A stretch of 64,000 bases of DNA from Luminiphilus sp965658055 (GCA_965658055.1 CBFHQV010000001.1:35182-99181), one strand, 5' to 3'. Shown: positions 17,843 through 26,037, counted from the first letter of the stretch. A program made the numbers and translations. Notes: generated from the letters alone by a model not told the origin.

Positions 17843-19084
17843 ATGGCACTGATTGTTCAAAAATACGGCGGCACCTCCGTGGGGACCGTCGAGCGGCTTC
17901 AGCACGTAGCTGAACGGGTGGCGCGTTTTCAGCGCGACGGCCATCAGGTCGTCGTGGTCGTATCCGCTATGTCCGGAGAAACCAACCGTCTCATCGCCTT
18001 GGCTCGAGAGATTTTGGACCAGCCCACGCCGCGTGAAATGGATGCGCTTGTTGCCACGGGAGAGCAGGTGACGACGGCGCTGCTCAGTATGGCGCTCCAC
18101 AACATTGGCGTTCCCGCTCGGTCTTATACGGGGTCGCAGGTACGCATTCTTACTGACAGTGCTCACACCAAAGCACGGATCCGCGAAATCGATGACAGTC
18201 GAATTCGCGCCGACCTTGCTGAGGGTGGTGTGGTGGTGGTCGCCGGTTTTCAGGGTGTCGATGAGCAGGGAAATATCACCACCCTGGGCCGTGGCGGTTC
18301 AGATACCACGGCGGTGGCCATCGCCGCGGCGCTGAAAGCTGATGAGTGTCAGATTTACACCGACGTGGATGGTGTTTACACGACTGATCCCCGGATCGTT
18401 GATACCGCGCAGCGACTTGAAAAAATTACCTTTGAAGAAATGTTGGAAATGGCCAGCATGGGCTCCAAGGTGCTACAGATACGCTCGGTTGAATTTGCCG
18501 GAAAATACGCGGTGCCGCTGCGGGTGTTGAGTAGTTTTAAGGACGGCCCCGGCACACTAATCACCATGGAGGAGGGCGATATGGAAGCGCCAACCATTGC
18601 AGGCATTGCGTTCAATCGCGATGAGGCAAAGCTGACGGTACTCGGAGTGCCCGACACCCCGGGGGTTGCCTATAAGATATTAGGCCCCATTGGGGAGGCC
18701 AATATCGAAGTCGATATGATTATTCAGAACACCGGTGAGCGGGGTCATACGGACTTTACCTTCACCGTAGCGCGGGGCGACGTTGTGCGTGCGCGCGAAA
18801 TTCTCGAGCCTGTGGTGGCCAGCGTGGGTGCCGCTGAGCTACGCGATGACGCCAAAATTGCGAAGGTTTCGGTGGTAGGCGTGGGCATGCGGTCACACTC
18901 AGGGGTGGCGGCCAAGATGTTTAAAGCGCTGTCCGAAGTTGGTGTTAATATGCAAATGATAAGCACCTCTGAGATCAAGATTTCGGTGGTTATTGAAGAG
19001 AATTACCTGGAGTTAGCGGTAAGAACGTTACACACGGCCTTTGGGCTGGACGCGGAACCCCAAGATTTGGGCGCTGACAACTGA
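17843..19084 (+). CDS. lysC: Aspartate kinase
   Basis: A 413-residue monofunctional aspartokinase that phosphorylates aspartate at the entry to Lys, Thr, Met and diaminopimelate synthesis. The N-terminal kinase domain starts with VQKYGGTSVG, and GRGGSDTTAVAIAAAL and TDVDGVYTTDPRI form the nucleotide and substrate sites. The C-terminal ~150 residues are two ACT domains (near 265-340 and 345-410), which predict feedback control by lysine and/or threonine. An internal Met (MEEGDMEAP) near residue 240 could serve as a separate beta-subunit start, as in some alpha2beta2 aspartokinases; that is not shown here. It lies 92 bp after alaS and 56 bp before csrA. Confidence 0.97.
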   Translation: MALIVQKYGGTSVGTVERLQHVAERVARFQRDGHQVVVVVSAMSGETNRLIALAREILDQPTPREMDALVATGEQVTTALLSMALHNIGVPARSYTGSQVRILTDSAHTKARIREIDDSRIRADLAEGGVVVVAGFQGVDEQGNITTLGRGGSDTTAVAIAAALKADECQIYTDVDGVYTTDPRIVDTAQRLEKITFEEMLEMASMGSKVLQIRSVEFAGKYAVPLRVLSSFKDGPGTLITMEEGDMEAPTIAGIAFNRDEAKLTVLGVPDTPGVAYKILGPIGEANIEVDMIIQNTGERGHTDFTFTVARGDVVRAREILEPVVASVGAAELRDDAKIAKVSVVGVGMRSHSGVAAKMFKALSEVGVNMQMISTSEIKISVVIEENYLELAVRTLHTAFGLDAEPQDLGADN

Positions 19085-19140
19085 ATTGGACTGCTACGCG
19101 ATGTAATGCGTAGGTAGGCAAACAACATGGATGTGATCGC

Positions 19141-19341
19141 ATGCTGATACTAACCAGACGAGTGGGGGAATCCCTGATCATCGGAGACGATGTCACTATC
19201 ACGGTGTTGGGGGTAAAAGGCAATCAGGTTCGGATTGGCGTAAATGCGCCTCGGGATGTGGCGGTGCATCGGGAAGAAATTCTGAACAGAATTCAAGCCG
19301 ACAGCGCTGCTGATGACGATGAGGATAGCGGTAACGTTTGA
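19141..19341 (+). CDS. csrA: Carbon storage regulator CsrA (RNA-binding)
   Basis: A 66-residue post-transcriptional regulator that binds GGA motifs in mRNA leaders as a homodimer. It opens MLILTRRVGESLIIG, with the RNA-contact residues Leu4 and Arg44 (VAVHREEI) conserved. The C-terminus is an acidic extension (ADDDEDSG). Position between lysC and tRNA-Ser is the standard gammaproteobacterial arrangement. The upstream GGATG lies close to the start and could allow autoregulation by CsrA; that is inference. A 6-bp GC hairpin (CCGGCC/GGCCGG, 19350-19364) follows the stop but has no U-tract. Confidence 0.98.
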   Translation: MLILTRRVGESLIIGDDVTITVLGVKGNQVRIGVNAPRDVAVHREEILNRIQADSAADDDEDSGNV

Positions 19342-19473
19342 GCGACCTGCCGGCCGCGGGCCGGTGATCTCCGTGCGGTCTGTGGTAAGATTGCGGGCTC
19401 GTGAAAGCACCGAGTAACGCGCGACCGGGGAGCGCCACGGGAAAGGTTGAAAGAAGCGAAGTAGATAGAATTT

Positions 19474-19564
19474 GGAGAAGTGGCCGAGTGGCTGAAGGCG
19501 CTCCCCTGCTAAGGGAGTATACGTTAATAGCGTATCGAGGGTTCGAATCCCTCCTTCTCCGCCA
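19474..19564 (+). tRNA. tRNA-Ser (anticodon GCT, reads AGC/AGU)
   Basis: A complete class II tRNA of 91 nt including the encoded CCA. The acceptor stem GGAGAAG pairs with CTTCTCC, followed by discriminator G and CCA. The anticodon stem CTCCC/GGGAG encloses CTGCTAA, with GCT at 19508-19510. A long variable arm (ATACGTTAATAGCGTAT) identifies serine, and the T-arm is GAGGGTTCGAATCCCTC. A possible -10 box TAAGAT at 19386 followed by a GC-rich stretch could be its own promoter, though the -35 is weak. The last 20 bases are repeated 186 bp downstream. Confidence 0.98.
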
Positions 19565-19607
19565 TCCAAATGAAAACGCCTCCCTTGTGGAGGCGTTTTC
19601 ATTTGGA
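19565..19607. terminator. Long palindromic hairpin after tRNA-Ser
   Basis: A perfect 19-bp inverted repeat (19565-19583 and 19589-19607) with a 5-base loop CTTGT starts directly after the tRNA CCA. It contains AAAACGCCTCC / GGAGGCGTTTT. It lacks a long U-tract after the stem, so it may act as a terminator or as a processing or stability element for the tRNA 3' end. Confidence 0.7.
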
Positions 19608-19616
19608 CGTTGAATC

Positions 19617-19751
19617 GGAGGGATGAGAACCGTAGGTTCGACAAACTCTACCTAGGGCAGAGTTTGGACGCGGAGCCGAAAGGCGGAGCGCCCCTTGGGG
19701 TGAGTTCGCCGAAGGCAACGGCGAACGAGTCAATCCCTCCTTCTCCGCCAT
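19617..19751 (+). other. Structured tRNA-Ser-linked cassette, possibly a non-coding RNA or integration remnant
   Basis: A ~135-bp stretch bounded by GGAGGGAT (19617-19624) and its complement ATCCCTCC (19733-19740), so the whole unit could close into one fold. Inside are three further hairpins: GAACC/GGTTC at 19627-19639, CAAACTCT/AGAGTTTG at 19642-19666, and GTTCGCCG/CGGCGAAC at 19704-19726. A T-loop-like GGTTCGA is present near the start. It ends with the repeated tRNA 3' sequence and is followed by a terminator. No convincing reading frame fits it. It may be an att-type remnant, a mobile tRNA-tail repeat or a stable transcript processed like the tRNA. Confidence 0.55.
19732..19751 (+). repeat. 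Direct repeat of the tRNA-Ser 3' end (20 bp, perfect)
   Basis: AATCCCTCCTTCTCCGCCAT at 19732-19751 is identical to the last 19 bases of the tRNA plus one flanking base at 19546-19565. A tRNA 3'-end copy downstream of the tRNA is the classic form of an attL/attR pair, but only about 166 bp lie between the copies. Confidence 0.9.
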
Positions 19752-19760
19752 AAACAAAGA

Positions 19761-19783
19761 GCCCGCTTTGTGCGGGCTTTTTT
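19761..19783 (+). terminator. Rho-independent terminator
   Basis: The stem GCCCGC/GCGGGC with loop TTTGT is followed by six T residues. It closes the csrA/tRNA-Ser/cassette transcription unit 15 bp before the convergent cydB stop codon. Confidence 0.85.
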
Positions 19784-19798
19784 ACGTCACTCGACGGG

Positions 19799-20791
19799 TC
19801 AGTCGTAAGAGAGCGCCGTTGCCTTACCGGAGAACACTCGGTGCACATAGAGCGTGTAGCCGAGGATGGCGGGCAGCGTCACGATGGCACCCCAAAAGAT
19901 AAACTGAAGCGATTCGGTGGCGGCGGCAGCTTCGTATAAGGTCATGCGCCCGATAACAATATCGGGGTAGATGCTGTACGCCAGGCCGATTGCAGCCATC
20001 AGGCAAATGACCATCAGCGCCACAAAAATAAACCAACCGTAGCCCGCATGAAGAATTTCGGGCCGTCCCAGCATCCAATTCATACCGATAACCGCCAGCG
20101 CGCAGGTCATGGGAATCGGGAGTAGGCCAATGGCATCGGGTAGCTTGAACCAGCGATCAGCAATGTCAGCGCTCACCAGTGGCGTTGCAATAGATACCAA
20201 CAGGAGGGAAAACGCCATGACAGGCAGCGCAAGGCGGCACCAGTTTGCGGCTTTGTCAAAAAGTACGTCTTCCGTTTTGATAAGCAGCCACGCGCCGCCG
20301 AGCATGACATAGAGCGCAGGAAGCGTTAGTGAGATGAGGACCGAAAAAGCAACGCTTAGGGTATCTCCGGTGAGCCCGGTGATGTAGGCTCCCAGCATCC
20401 AGCCTTGTGCCATTGACGCCATGAGCGACCCGAGTGCAAAGAGCTTGTTCCACATGGGCTGTCGGTGGTCGGCTGATTTCACCCGAAAATCGAATGCCGC
20501 CCCCCGCAAGATAAGTCCCACCAGCATGATGGTCACGGGAATATAGAGCGCGGTGAGAATGATGCCGTGTGCCTTTGGGAAAGCGATCAGCAACACGCCA
20601 ACGCCCATCACAATCCACGTCTCATTGGCGTCCCAAAATGGCCCAATTGACGCAATCATGGTGTCTTTCTCGGCATCGTTGCCAAAGGGCAGTAGCATGC
20701 CTACACCAAGGTCGAAGCCGTCAAGCACTACATAGAGAAACAGCGACAGGCCCATCGCGAACACAAAAAATAAGGGTAGCGCTTCACTCAT
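19799..20791 (-). CDS. cydB: Cytochrome bd-type quinol oxidase subunit II (CIO-like)
   Basis: A 330-residue integral membrane subunit of the bd oxidase, which reduces O2 with quinol without pumping protons. The N-terminus LYVVLDGFDLGVGMLLPF and the WDANETWIVMGVGVLLIAFPKAHG block are family signatures, and about eight membrane helices can be seen. Its length resembles CioB of Pseudomonas (about 335) more than E. coli CydB (379). The ATG at 20791 overlaps the cydA stop in an ATGA arrangement, so the two are translationally coupled. No CydX-like small ORF was noticed in the short space before the terminator. The assembly exporter genes cydDC are not in the window. Confidence 0.95.
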   Translation of the reverse strand: MSEALPLFFVFAMGLSLFLYVVLDGFDLGVGMLLPFGNDAEKDTMIASIGPFWDANETWIVMGVGVLLIAFPKAHGIILTALYIPVTIMLVGLILRGAAFDFRVKSADHRQPMWNKLFALGSLMASMAQGWMLGAYITGLTGDTLSVAFSVLISLTLPALYVMLGGAWLLIKTEDVLFDKAANWCRLALPVMAFSLLLVSIATPLVSADIADRWFKLPDAIGLLPIPMTCALAVIGMNWMLGRPEILHAGYGWFIFVALMVICLMAAIGLAYSIYPDIVIGRMTLYEAAAATESLQFIFWGAIVTLPAILGYTLYVHRVFSGKATALSYD

Positions 20792-22140
20792 GTCGCGGCA
20801 CCCGCTAGCGGCGTGCCTAGTGGATTGGAGTCCTGCTCAAGCGTCTTGGCGGGTTTGATAGCCATGATACGCAGCGCCTTCATGTAGGCAATCATGAGAG
20901 CTATATAGAGACCGACGTATCCAAATAGCGTGCCCGCCAGCGTCGCCGAGGGATGCTGGGCAACCACGTCGGCGGTGGATACCAATCCCTGAACAATCCA
21001 GGGTTGACGGCCAATCTCGGTGACATACCACCCGGCGACGCTCGCCACCCAGCCCGAGAAGGTCATCCAAGACACCGCAGAGAGCGCCAAACTCGACAAT
21101 TTATCCCGTCGGAACAGCTGCCAAGCACCCCACCAAGACACCAAGAGCATCAAGGTGCCAACCCCGGTCATTACGCGGAAAGACCAGAACACCGGGGCCA
21201 CTGGGGGGTGCGCTTCGAAATCGTTGAGCCCCTTGACTTCGCCCTCGAGCTCGTGGGTCAGAATGAGGCTCGCTGCGTAGGGAATCTTTATTGCCAGGTG
21301 TGTCTCACGGGCGTCCTCGTCAGGGAGGCCGATCAGCGTGAAACCGGCGCCTCGCTCGGTTTCCCAAACGGCCTCCATGGCAGCGACCTTGGCTGGCTGG
21401 TGCTCCAGAGTATTGAGGCCGTGTAAGTCGCCCGCCAGAATTTGCAGCGGTATTACCACGGCGGCTGTGTAGATGCCCGACTTCAACACCATCTTGGTGG
21501 CGGGACCATCGACTCGTTGGCGGATGCGCCAGGCACATACACCGGCAACCAAAAACGCCGCAGTCAGAAGACTGGCGAGCATCATATGGGTAAAACGGTA
21601 AGGGAAGGACGGGTTAAAGATAATGCCAGACCAGCTTTCAGCAAAAAACTGTCCGTCCTGAATGGTGTAGCCCGCGGGCGTGTGCATCCACGAGTTAAGC
21701 GCCAGTATCCAGAACGCCGAGAGTGATGTGCCGAAAGCGACCAGAAAAGTCGAGATCAGGTGTGTGCGATTGGAAACCCGCTGTTTGCCGAATAGCATAA
21801 TGCCTAGAAAAGACGCCTCTAGAAAAAACGCAGTGAGGACCTCGTAGCCGAGCAGGGGTCCCGCAATATTACCGGCTCGCTCCATAAAGCCGGGCCAGTT
21901 GGTGCCAAACTGGAAGCTCATCGTGATGCCAGAGACAACACCGAGTGCGAAGGTGAGGGCGTACACCTTTACCCAAAAGTTGTAAGCGTGCTCCCAGTAG
22001 GCGTTGCCAGAGGTGGTGTAACGCACGCGAAAGAAAAACAGGAACCAGCCCAAGCCGATGGTGATCGTCGGAAACAGAATGTGGAAAGTGATGTTCGCGG
22101 CAAATTGAATCCGCGAGAGCACGAATGGGTCAAAATCCAT
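20788..22140 (-). CDS. cydA: Cytochrome bd-type quinol oxidase subunit I (CIO-like, short Q-loop)
   Basis: A 450-residue heme-bearing subunit. The start is placed at ATG 22140 (MDFDPFVLSRIQFAANITFH), which has GAGGTG upstream and aligns with the family's N-terminus; the frame is open to 22218. His20 corresponds to the E. coli heme ligand His19. The conserved GWYVTEIGRQPW motif near the C-terminus is intact. The protein is ~70 residues shorter than E. coli CydA, which matches the short Q-loop, cyanide-insensitive oxidase (CioA) subgroup. It is likely used at low oxygen or under respiratory stress. It is divergent from the desaturase gene across a ~270-bp gap holding only a weak FNR-like half-site. 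Confidence 0.95.
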   Translation of the reverse strand: MDFDPFVLSRIQFAANITFHILFPTITIGLGWFLFFFRVRYTTSGNAYWEHAYNFWVKVYALTFALGVVSGITMSFQFGTNWPGFMERAGNIAGPLLGYEVLTAFFLEASFLGIMLFGKQRVSNRTHLISTFLVAFGTSLSAFWILALNSWMHTPAGYTIQDGQFFAESWSGIIFNPSFPYRFTHMMLASLLTAAFLVAGVCAWRIRQRVDGPATKMVLKSGIYTAAVVIPLQILAGDLHGLNTLEHQPAKVAAMEAVWETERGAGFTLIGLPDEDARETHLAIKIPYAASLILTHELEGEVKGLNDFEAHPPVAPVFWSFRVMTGVGTLMLLVSWWGAWQLFRRDKLSSLALSAVSWMTFSGWVASVAGWYVTEIGRQPWIVQGLVSTADVVAQHPSATLAGTLFGYVGLYIALMIAYMKALRIMAIKPAKTLEQDSNPLGTPLAGAAT

Positions 22141-22412
22141 GGGGCACCTCTGAAGTTTGGGCGCAAGGATAAGCAACTTGCTACGTAACAGCGACCCATA
22201 CCCATGGTTTTTTGTCATAGGGAGTATTCGTTACAGCTATGACACCCGCAGGCAATGACTTTTTGCGATAGTCAGCAAGCGGCTTATGCCTTTTAGGATT
22301 ACTCGATCAAGCCTTTGGCCGATTTGGCCCTGTTGGCGCAGGACCGCTTGAGCTAGCATACTTCTTATAGTTGGCTCACAAAGGTCTGATAGCAGAGGTT
22401 TCCAACGTAGCG

Positions 22413-23690
22413 ATGTCCCCGATCAAACAGTTTTCTCAGGATTCCAGCCCCCCACCACTGTATCGGCACTTTAGTGATGTTTTTCTCGCCGGGTTTAGTA
22501 TCGACTGGGGTATTGGATCTTTTTTGGTGATCAGTCATATGGCCGTATTGCTACTCACGCCGGTCGCTTATCTCTGCGCGCCCGAGGGGCTATGGCAAGT
22601 GATGTTGGTATGGACTCTGGCCCACATGATGGTTGGTGCCCTGTCAACGACGGTCTACTCGCATCGACTTATTTCACATGGCGCGGCCAATGACATTCGA
22701 CTGCCAACCCACGCTGTGTTTTTATGTCTTCAGTTGTTTGCCGTGCAGGGAAGCGTCAGGCGTTGGTCGGCCCAGCACGTTATTCATCACGCGGTAGATA
22801 AAACCGGCCAGGTTCACCTCGACCCCTATTCCGCGACCTGGTTCGACACCGGCTGGCGCAATTTTTTGTGGTCTCACATGCTGACCTATCTATTCAATCA
22901 TCCCCCATCCAGGGAATTCGACGCCGCGTTCGAAGCCAAATCACATCCCGCGATCGTATGGCAGGATCGCCACTATTTGACGCTGATTATTATTGCCAAT
23001 TTTGTGCTTCCCATGGCGTTAGGTGTGATGCTCGCCGGGTGGCAGGGCGCACTATGCATGATGATGGCTAGCTGTGCCGGCTTTGTGCTGGCCCAGCACA
23101 ACACGTGGACTGTGAACAGCGTGACCCATATGTGGGGTTTCAAAGACGGGTTGTGGAGCTCAGCCAAGAACAACTATGTCTGGTTAGGCCCATTGGGCGA
23201 GGGCAATCACCACGCAGACCATCACGACCACCCTAGGGACTTTCGCAATGGTTTTGGTTGGACTGGCTGGTTGCTCGACCCGACCCGCTACGCCATTTTA
23301 TTCCTGAGGGCCCTTGGCTTGGTTGGCGGGCTCAACCACGCTAGTCGCCTGCAAGAAGCCCAGATCATCAGTCATCGAAAAGTCAGGGACAGTGCGGCTA
23401 CTTCGAGTACCTCGCTGTGGCAGCAGTGGGAGGCGAGACTGTCAGCCCTCAGTGACGAGTGGTTAGCCGCGGCCAAGGCTTGCGACCAGTTCAGGCTTGA
23501 ACACCGCCGGCTAAAGCAGCAGATTAAACGATTGGGCAGCACACAAGAGGAGATGCTGCGTGATTTGAAGGAGCGTCTCGGTGCCGTGCGTACAGAGCTA
23601 CGGCAAGCGCGCCAGCAGTTCAAGACCCGCAAGGATGATTTTTTTTCGGCACTGCATGAGCTGAGATTGGCAAATCTGGCCACCGCCTAA
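22413..23690 (+). CDS. Acyl-CoA/fatty-acid desaturase with C-terminal coiled coil
   Basis: A 425-residue membrane di-iron desaturase, probably Delta-9 type. The three His boxes are present: HRLISH, QHVIHH and EGNHHADHH, with hydrophobic helices between them. After about residue 330 a hydrophilic extension of ~95 residues (WLAAAKACDQF to ALHELRLANL) is rich in Lys, Arg, Glu, Gln and heptad Leu, and is very likely a coiled coil. Such a tail is not part of the core family. The ATG at 22413 is preferred; the frame also extends to a TTG at 22371, and neither has a strong Shine-Dalgarno sequence. It is divergent from cydA and followed by a terminator. Oxygen-dependent desaturation next to a high-affinity oxidase may be coincidence. 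Confidence 0.9.
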   Translation: MSPIKQFSQDSSPPPLYRHFSDVFLAGFSIDWGIGSFLVISHMAVLLLTPVAYLCAPEGLWQVMLVWTLAHMMVGALSTTVYSHRLISHGAANDIRLPTHAVFLCLQLFAVQGSVRRWSAQHVIHHAVDKTGQVHLDPYSATWFDTGWRNFLWSHMLTYLFNHPPSREFDAAFEAKSHPAIVWQDRHYLTLIIIANFVLPMALGVMLAGWQGALCMMMASCAGFVLAQHNTWTVNSVTHMWGFKDGLWSSAKNNYVWLGPLGEGNHHADHHDHPRDFRNGFGWTGWLLDPTRYAILFLRALGLVGGLNHASRLQEAQIISHRKVRDSAATSSTSLWQQWEARLSALSDEWLAAAKACDQFRLEHRRLKQQIKRLGSTQEEMLRDLKERLGAVRTELRQARQQFKTRKDDFFSALHELRLANLATA

Positions 23691-23740
23691 CGGTCGCGGT
23701 TAATAGAGCTTTTATCGAAATTTTGGAGTAAAATCCGCCA

Positions 23741-23762
23741 AACCCCCGCAAGGGGGTTTTTA
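23741..23762 (+). terminator. Rho-independent terminator
   Basis: The stem AAACCCCC/GGGGGTTT with a GCAA loop is followed by a T-run. It lies 51 bp after the desaturase stop and ahead of purE. Confidence 0.9.
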
Positions 23763-23889
23763 TTTTGGGCCCTGACGTATGGGCTCTAGAGATGGAGCGC
23801 CAGAAGAGAGAACGCCTAAAAAGATCATAAATAGGCACTGCGGAGAAGCGACCTCAATATCAGAGACGGCAGCAAACACGGCAACAAAC

Positions 23890-24372
23890 ATGACAGCGAA
23901 AATTGCAATCATCATGGGCTCCACCTCCGATTGGTCGGTGATGGAGGGCGCAGCGAAAACCTTAGAGTCATTGGGCATCGACTATGACGCGAAAGTCGTC
24001 TCGGCTCATCGAACTCCCGATAGACTGGTAGCATTCGCGAAGTCTGCGAAGGAGCAAGGTTACCAGGCAATTATTGCGGGCGCGGGTGGCGCCGCGCATT
24101 TGCCCGGGATGGCGGCGGCGATGACACCGGTACCCGTGTTGGGCGTACCCATCGCGGCAACAGTTCTCAATGGCGCCGATGCGATGCTATCGATCGCGCA
24201 AATGCCAAAGGGAATCCCGGTGGCAACCTTTGCCATTGGCCAGCCGGGTGCCATCAATGCGGCACTTTTCGCGGCGGCGATGCTTGCCAATCACGATCCT
24301 GCATTGGCACAAGCGTTGGATGAATACCGTGCCAACCAGACGGCGGAGGTCCCCGAGGACCCGCGCGGATGA
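23890..24372 (+). CDS. purE: N5-carboxyaminoimidazole ribonucleotide mutase
   Basis: A 160-residue enzyme that converts N5-CAIR to CAIR in purine synthesis. The motifs IIMGSTSDW, VVSAHRTPDRL and AGAGGAAHLPGM mark the class I PurE active site. The start is set at ATG 23890 because the product then has the normal family length; the frame extends to ATG 23779 and would add a 37-residue hydrophilic leader without similarity. No strong Shine-Dalgarno sequence precedes 23890, so the start remains uncertain. It overlaps purK by an ATGA junction, the usual co-translated pair. Confidence 0.96.
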   Translation: MTAKIAIIMGSTSDWSVMEGAAKTLESLGIDYDAKVVSAHRTPDRLVAFAKSAKEQGYQAIIAGAGGAAHLPGMAAAMTPVPVLGVPIAATVLNGADAMLSIAQMPKGIPVATFAIGQPGAINAALFAAAMLANHDPALAQALDEYRANQTAEVPEDPRG

Positions 24373-25451
24373 AGCAACGCCTGGGCATCATGGGCTGTGG
24401 TCAGCTGAGCCAGATGATGGCCGAGGCCGCCAGGCGACGTGGGGCCACGGTCAGTTTTTTGTGCTTGGATGAGACGCCTGTCGTTCATGGTCTGGGCCGT
24501 GTTTATCAGGAGCCTGAATTCAACGAGTTTTTAGCGGCCTGCGACGCCATCACGGTTGAGCGCGAGAGCCTTCCCGATGCCGTGTTACAAGCCGCCCGTG
24601 ACCGCGTGGGATTGGCACCCTGTTACGACGCGCTGGTGGTCCTGCGTGAGCGCGATACCCAGAAGGCCATGCTGGATAAACTGGAAATACCCACCTCGCC
24701 CTGGGCGCTGGTTGCGTCAGAAGCAGAGCTGGATGGCGTATTGGCGAGTCTGCCGGGTGAGATGGTCCGCTGTAAGCGTACTTTGGGAGGCTACGACGGT
24801 GGTGGCCAGTGGCGAGTGCCGGTCGCAGCGAGCGCTGGTGTTATCCCTGACGATGCCTACCCAGTCATTGCCGAGGCAGAGATTGCCATTGAGCGCGAAC
24901 TCGCCATTGTTGTTGCTCGCGATGTCGAGGGTAATACCGTGGTTTACCCCGTGACCGAGAACTACATGCGCGATGGCATTCTTATCGGCAGTATTGTCCC
25001 TGCATTGATTGATGAAGTGATGGCTAATGACGCGGCAGCGATGGCACGAAAGTTGGTGAATGCCATGAACTACGTGGGCGTACTCGCCATTGAATTTTTT
25101 GTAACTGCGGGCAGTCTAATCGTTAACGAGATCGCCCCCAGAGTTCATAACACCGGTCACTGGACCATCGGTGCTGTGGGGCCTGACCAGTTCACCCAAC
25201 ACACGACCTGCGTGCTTGGCGGCCGCGTCGAGCAACCGGTGTTTGAGCAGTCGGCGGCGCTTATCAACCTGCTTGATAAGCCACTGCCCCGCGAAATGCC
25301 TGAAGGACCCATCCGAAGTTTGATTCAGACTTATGGCAAGGTTTCCCGTAAGGGGCGTAAGCTGGGGCATATCACCCTGATTGGTCCTGATCCTGATGTC
25401 CTGCGCACAGCTGCTGAGGCAATGATCGAAGAGTTACACGGGCCGCTTTGA
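24369..25451 (+). CDS. purK: N5-carboxyaminoimidazole ribonucleotide synthase
   Basis: A 360-residue ATP-grasp enzyme that makes N5-CAIR from AIR, ATP and bicarbonate and feeds PurE. The N-terminus LGIMGCGQLSQMMAEAARRRG is the PurK signature. VRCKRTLGGYDGGGQWRV is the ATP-grasp lysine/glycine loop, and NEIAPRVHNTGHWTIGA binds metal and substrate. Translation starts inside the purE stop codon. A strong terminator lies ~60 bp after the stop. Confidence 0.97.
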   Translation: MKQRLGIMGCGQLSQMMAEAARRRGATVSFLCLDETPVVHGLGRVYQEPEFNEFLAACDAITVERESLPDAVLQAARDRVGLAPCYDALVVLRERDTQKAMLDKLEIPTSPWALVASEAELDGVLASLPGEMVRCKRTLGGYDGGGQWRVPVAASAGVIPDDAYPVIAEAEIAIERELAIVVARDVEGNTVVYPVTENYMRDGILIGSIVPALIDEVMANDAAAMARKLVNAMNYVGVLAIEFFVTAGSLIVNEIAPRVHNTGHWTIGAVGPDQFTQHTTCVLGGRVEQPVFEQSAALINLLDKPLPREMPEGPIRSLIQTYGKVSRKGRKLGHITLIGPDPDVLRTAAEAMIEELHGPL

Positions 25452-25513
25452 GAAAGCCTAGATCGCCTCGGGGACACCTAAAGGTGCTCTCTAAGACCGC
25501 CCCTTGGCTTATA

Positions 25514-25539
25514 AAAAAACCCGCCTAGGCGGGTTTTTT
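25514..25539. terminator. Bidirectional rho-independent terminator
   Basis: The symmetric palindrome AAAAAACCCGCC/GGCGGGTTTTTT has a minimal loop and A/T-tracts on both sides. It separates purEK from the convergent SnoaL-like gene. Confidence 0.92.
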
Positions 25540-25578
25540 ACACGGGTACGATAGACCCAAGAAAAGTCCGAACGCCGA

Positions 25579-25953
25579 TCAGACCGGCTCAGGCATCGCC
25601 GAGCTATGGTGCTCTAGAATTTTCCAGTCACCATCAATACGCTGGTAGAGGTAGCTGTAACGGGCCATGACCTGCGCGCCATCGCCAAAGGTAAAGGTGT
25701 AGACCCCGGTATTGCTCACTAAGTCCTCGGTGAGTTGCCGGGGGTTGGCTTCGTTGATGACGCCGCTCGGTACTTTGCCTAGGAAGCTGACAAAGTAATC
25801 GCGAATCTCTGCGTGGTTGTGGCGTACTTGGTTGGACACCGTGGGTAGCAACACGGCGTTGTCGGCGTACATGGCGGTGACCTTGTCGGGGTCGCCAGTT
25901 TGTATGGCGTCATTCCAGTTACTGAAAAGCTGAATGATGTCATCGTGAGTCAT
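25579..25953 (-). CDS. SgcJ/EcaC-type NTF2-like (SnoaL-fold) protein
   Basis: A 124-residue cone-shaped NTF2-like domain of the SgcJ/EcaC or CaMKII-association-domain type. Characteristic segments are FSNWNDAIQTGDPDKVTAMYADNAVLLPT, the IRDYFVSFL helix and the closing RIDGDWKILEHHSSAMPEP. Such proteins bind or isomerise small molecules or only mediate oligomerisation; no specific reaction can be assigned. There is no signal peptide. It stands alone between purEK and the SulP transporter, on the same strand as the latter and 84 bp after it, so co-transcription is possible. Confidence 0.88.
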   Translation of the reverse strand: MTHDDIIQLFSNWNDAIQTGDPDKVTAMYADNAVLLPTVSNQVRHNHAEIRDYFVSFLGKVPSGVINEANPRQLTEDLVSNTGVYTFTFGDGAQVMARYSYLYQRIDGDWKILEHHSSAMPEPV

Positions 25954-26037
25954 CAGTTGAAGTCCCTTGTTCAGTGGGGTTGCTCAATGATCAGCCGCGG
26001 GGCGAGCAACCTTAACATCCCCAGCGCCTTTTTTGGA

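Noticed and set aside
16964..18166. A 400-residue minus-strand frame
   Set aside because: It is antisense to alaS and lysC, low in complexity (Ser/Arg/Pro-rich), and lacks any domain.
19401..19613. A 70-residue frame running through the tRNA
   Set aside because: It overlaps the complete tRNA-Ser gene and its 3' hairpin, so it is not coding.
19474..19751. A genuine genomic island or prophage at tRNA-Ser
   Set aside because: No integrase, phage or cargo gene lies between or near the two 20-bp copies, so only a remnant or repeat unit can be claimed.
22300..22315. FNR/ANR box upstream of cydA
   Set aside because: Only the TTGAT half-site is present; the second half does not match ATCAA, and the site is ~170 bp from the start codon.
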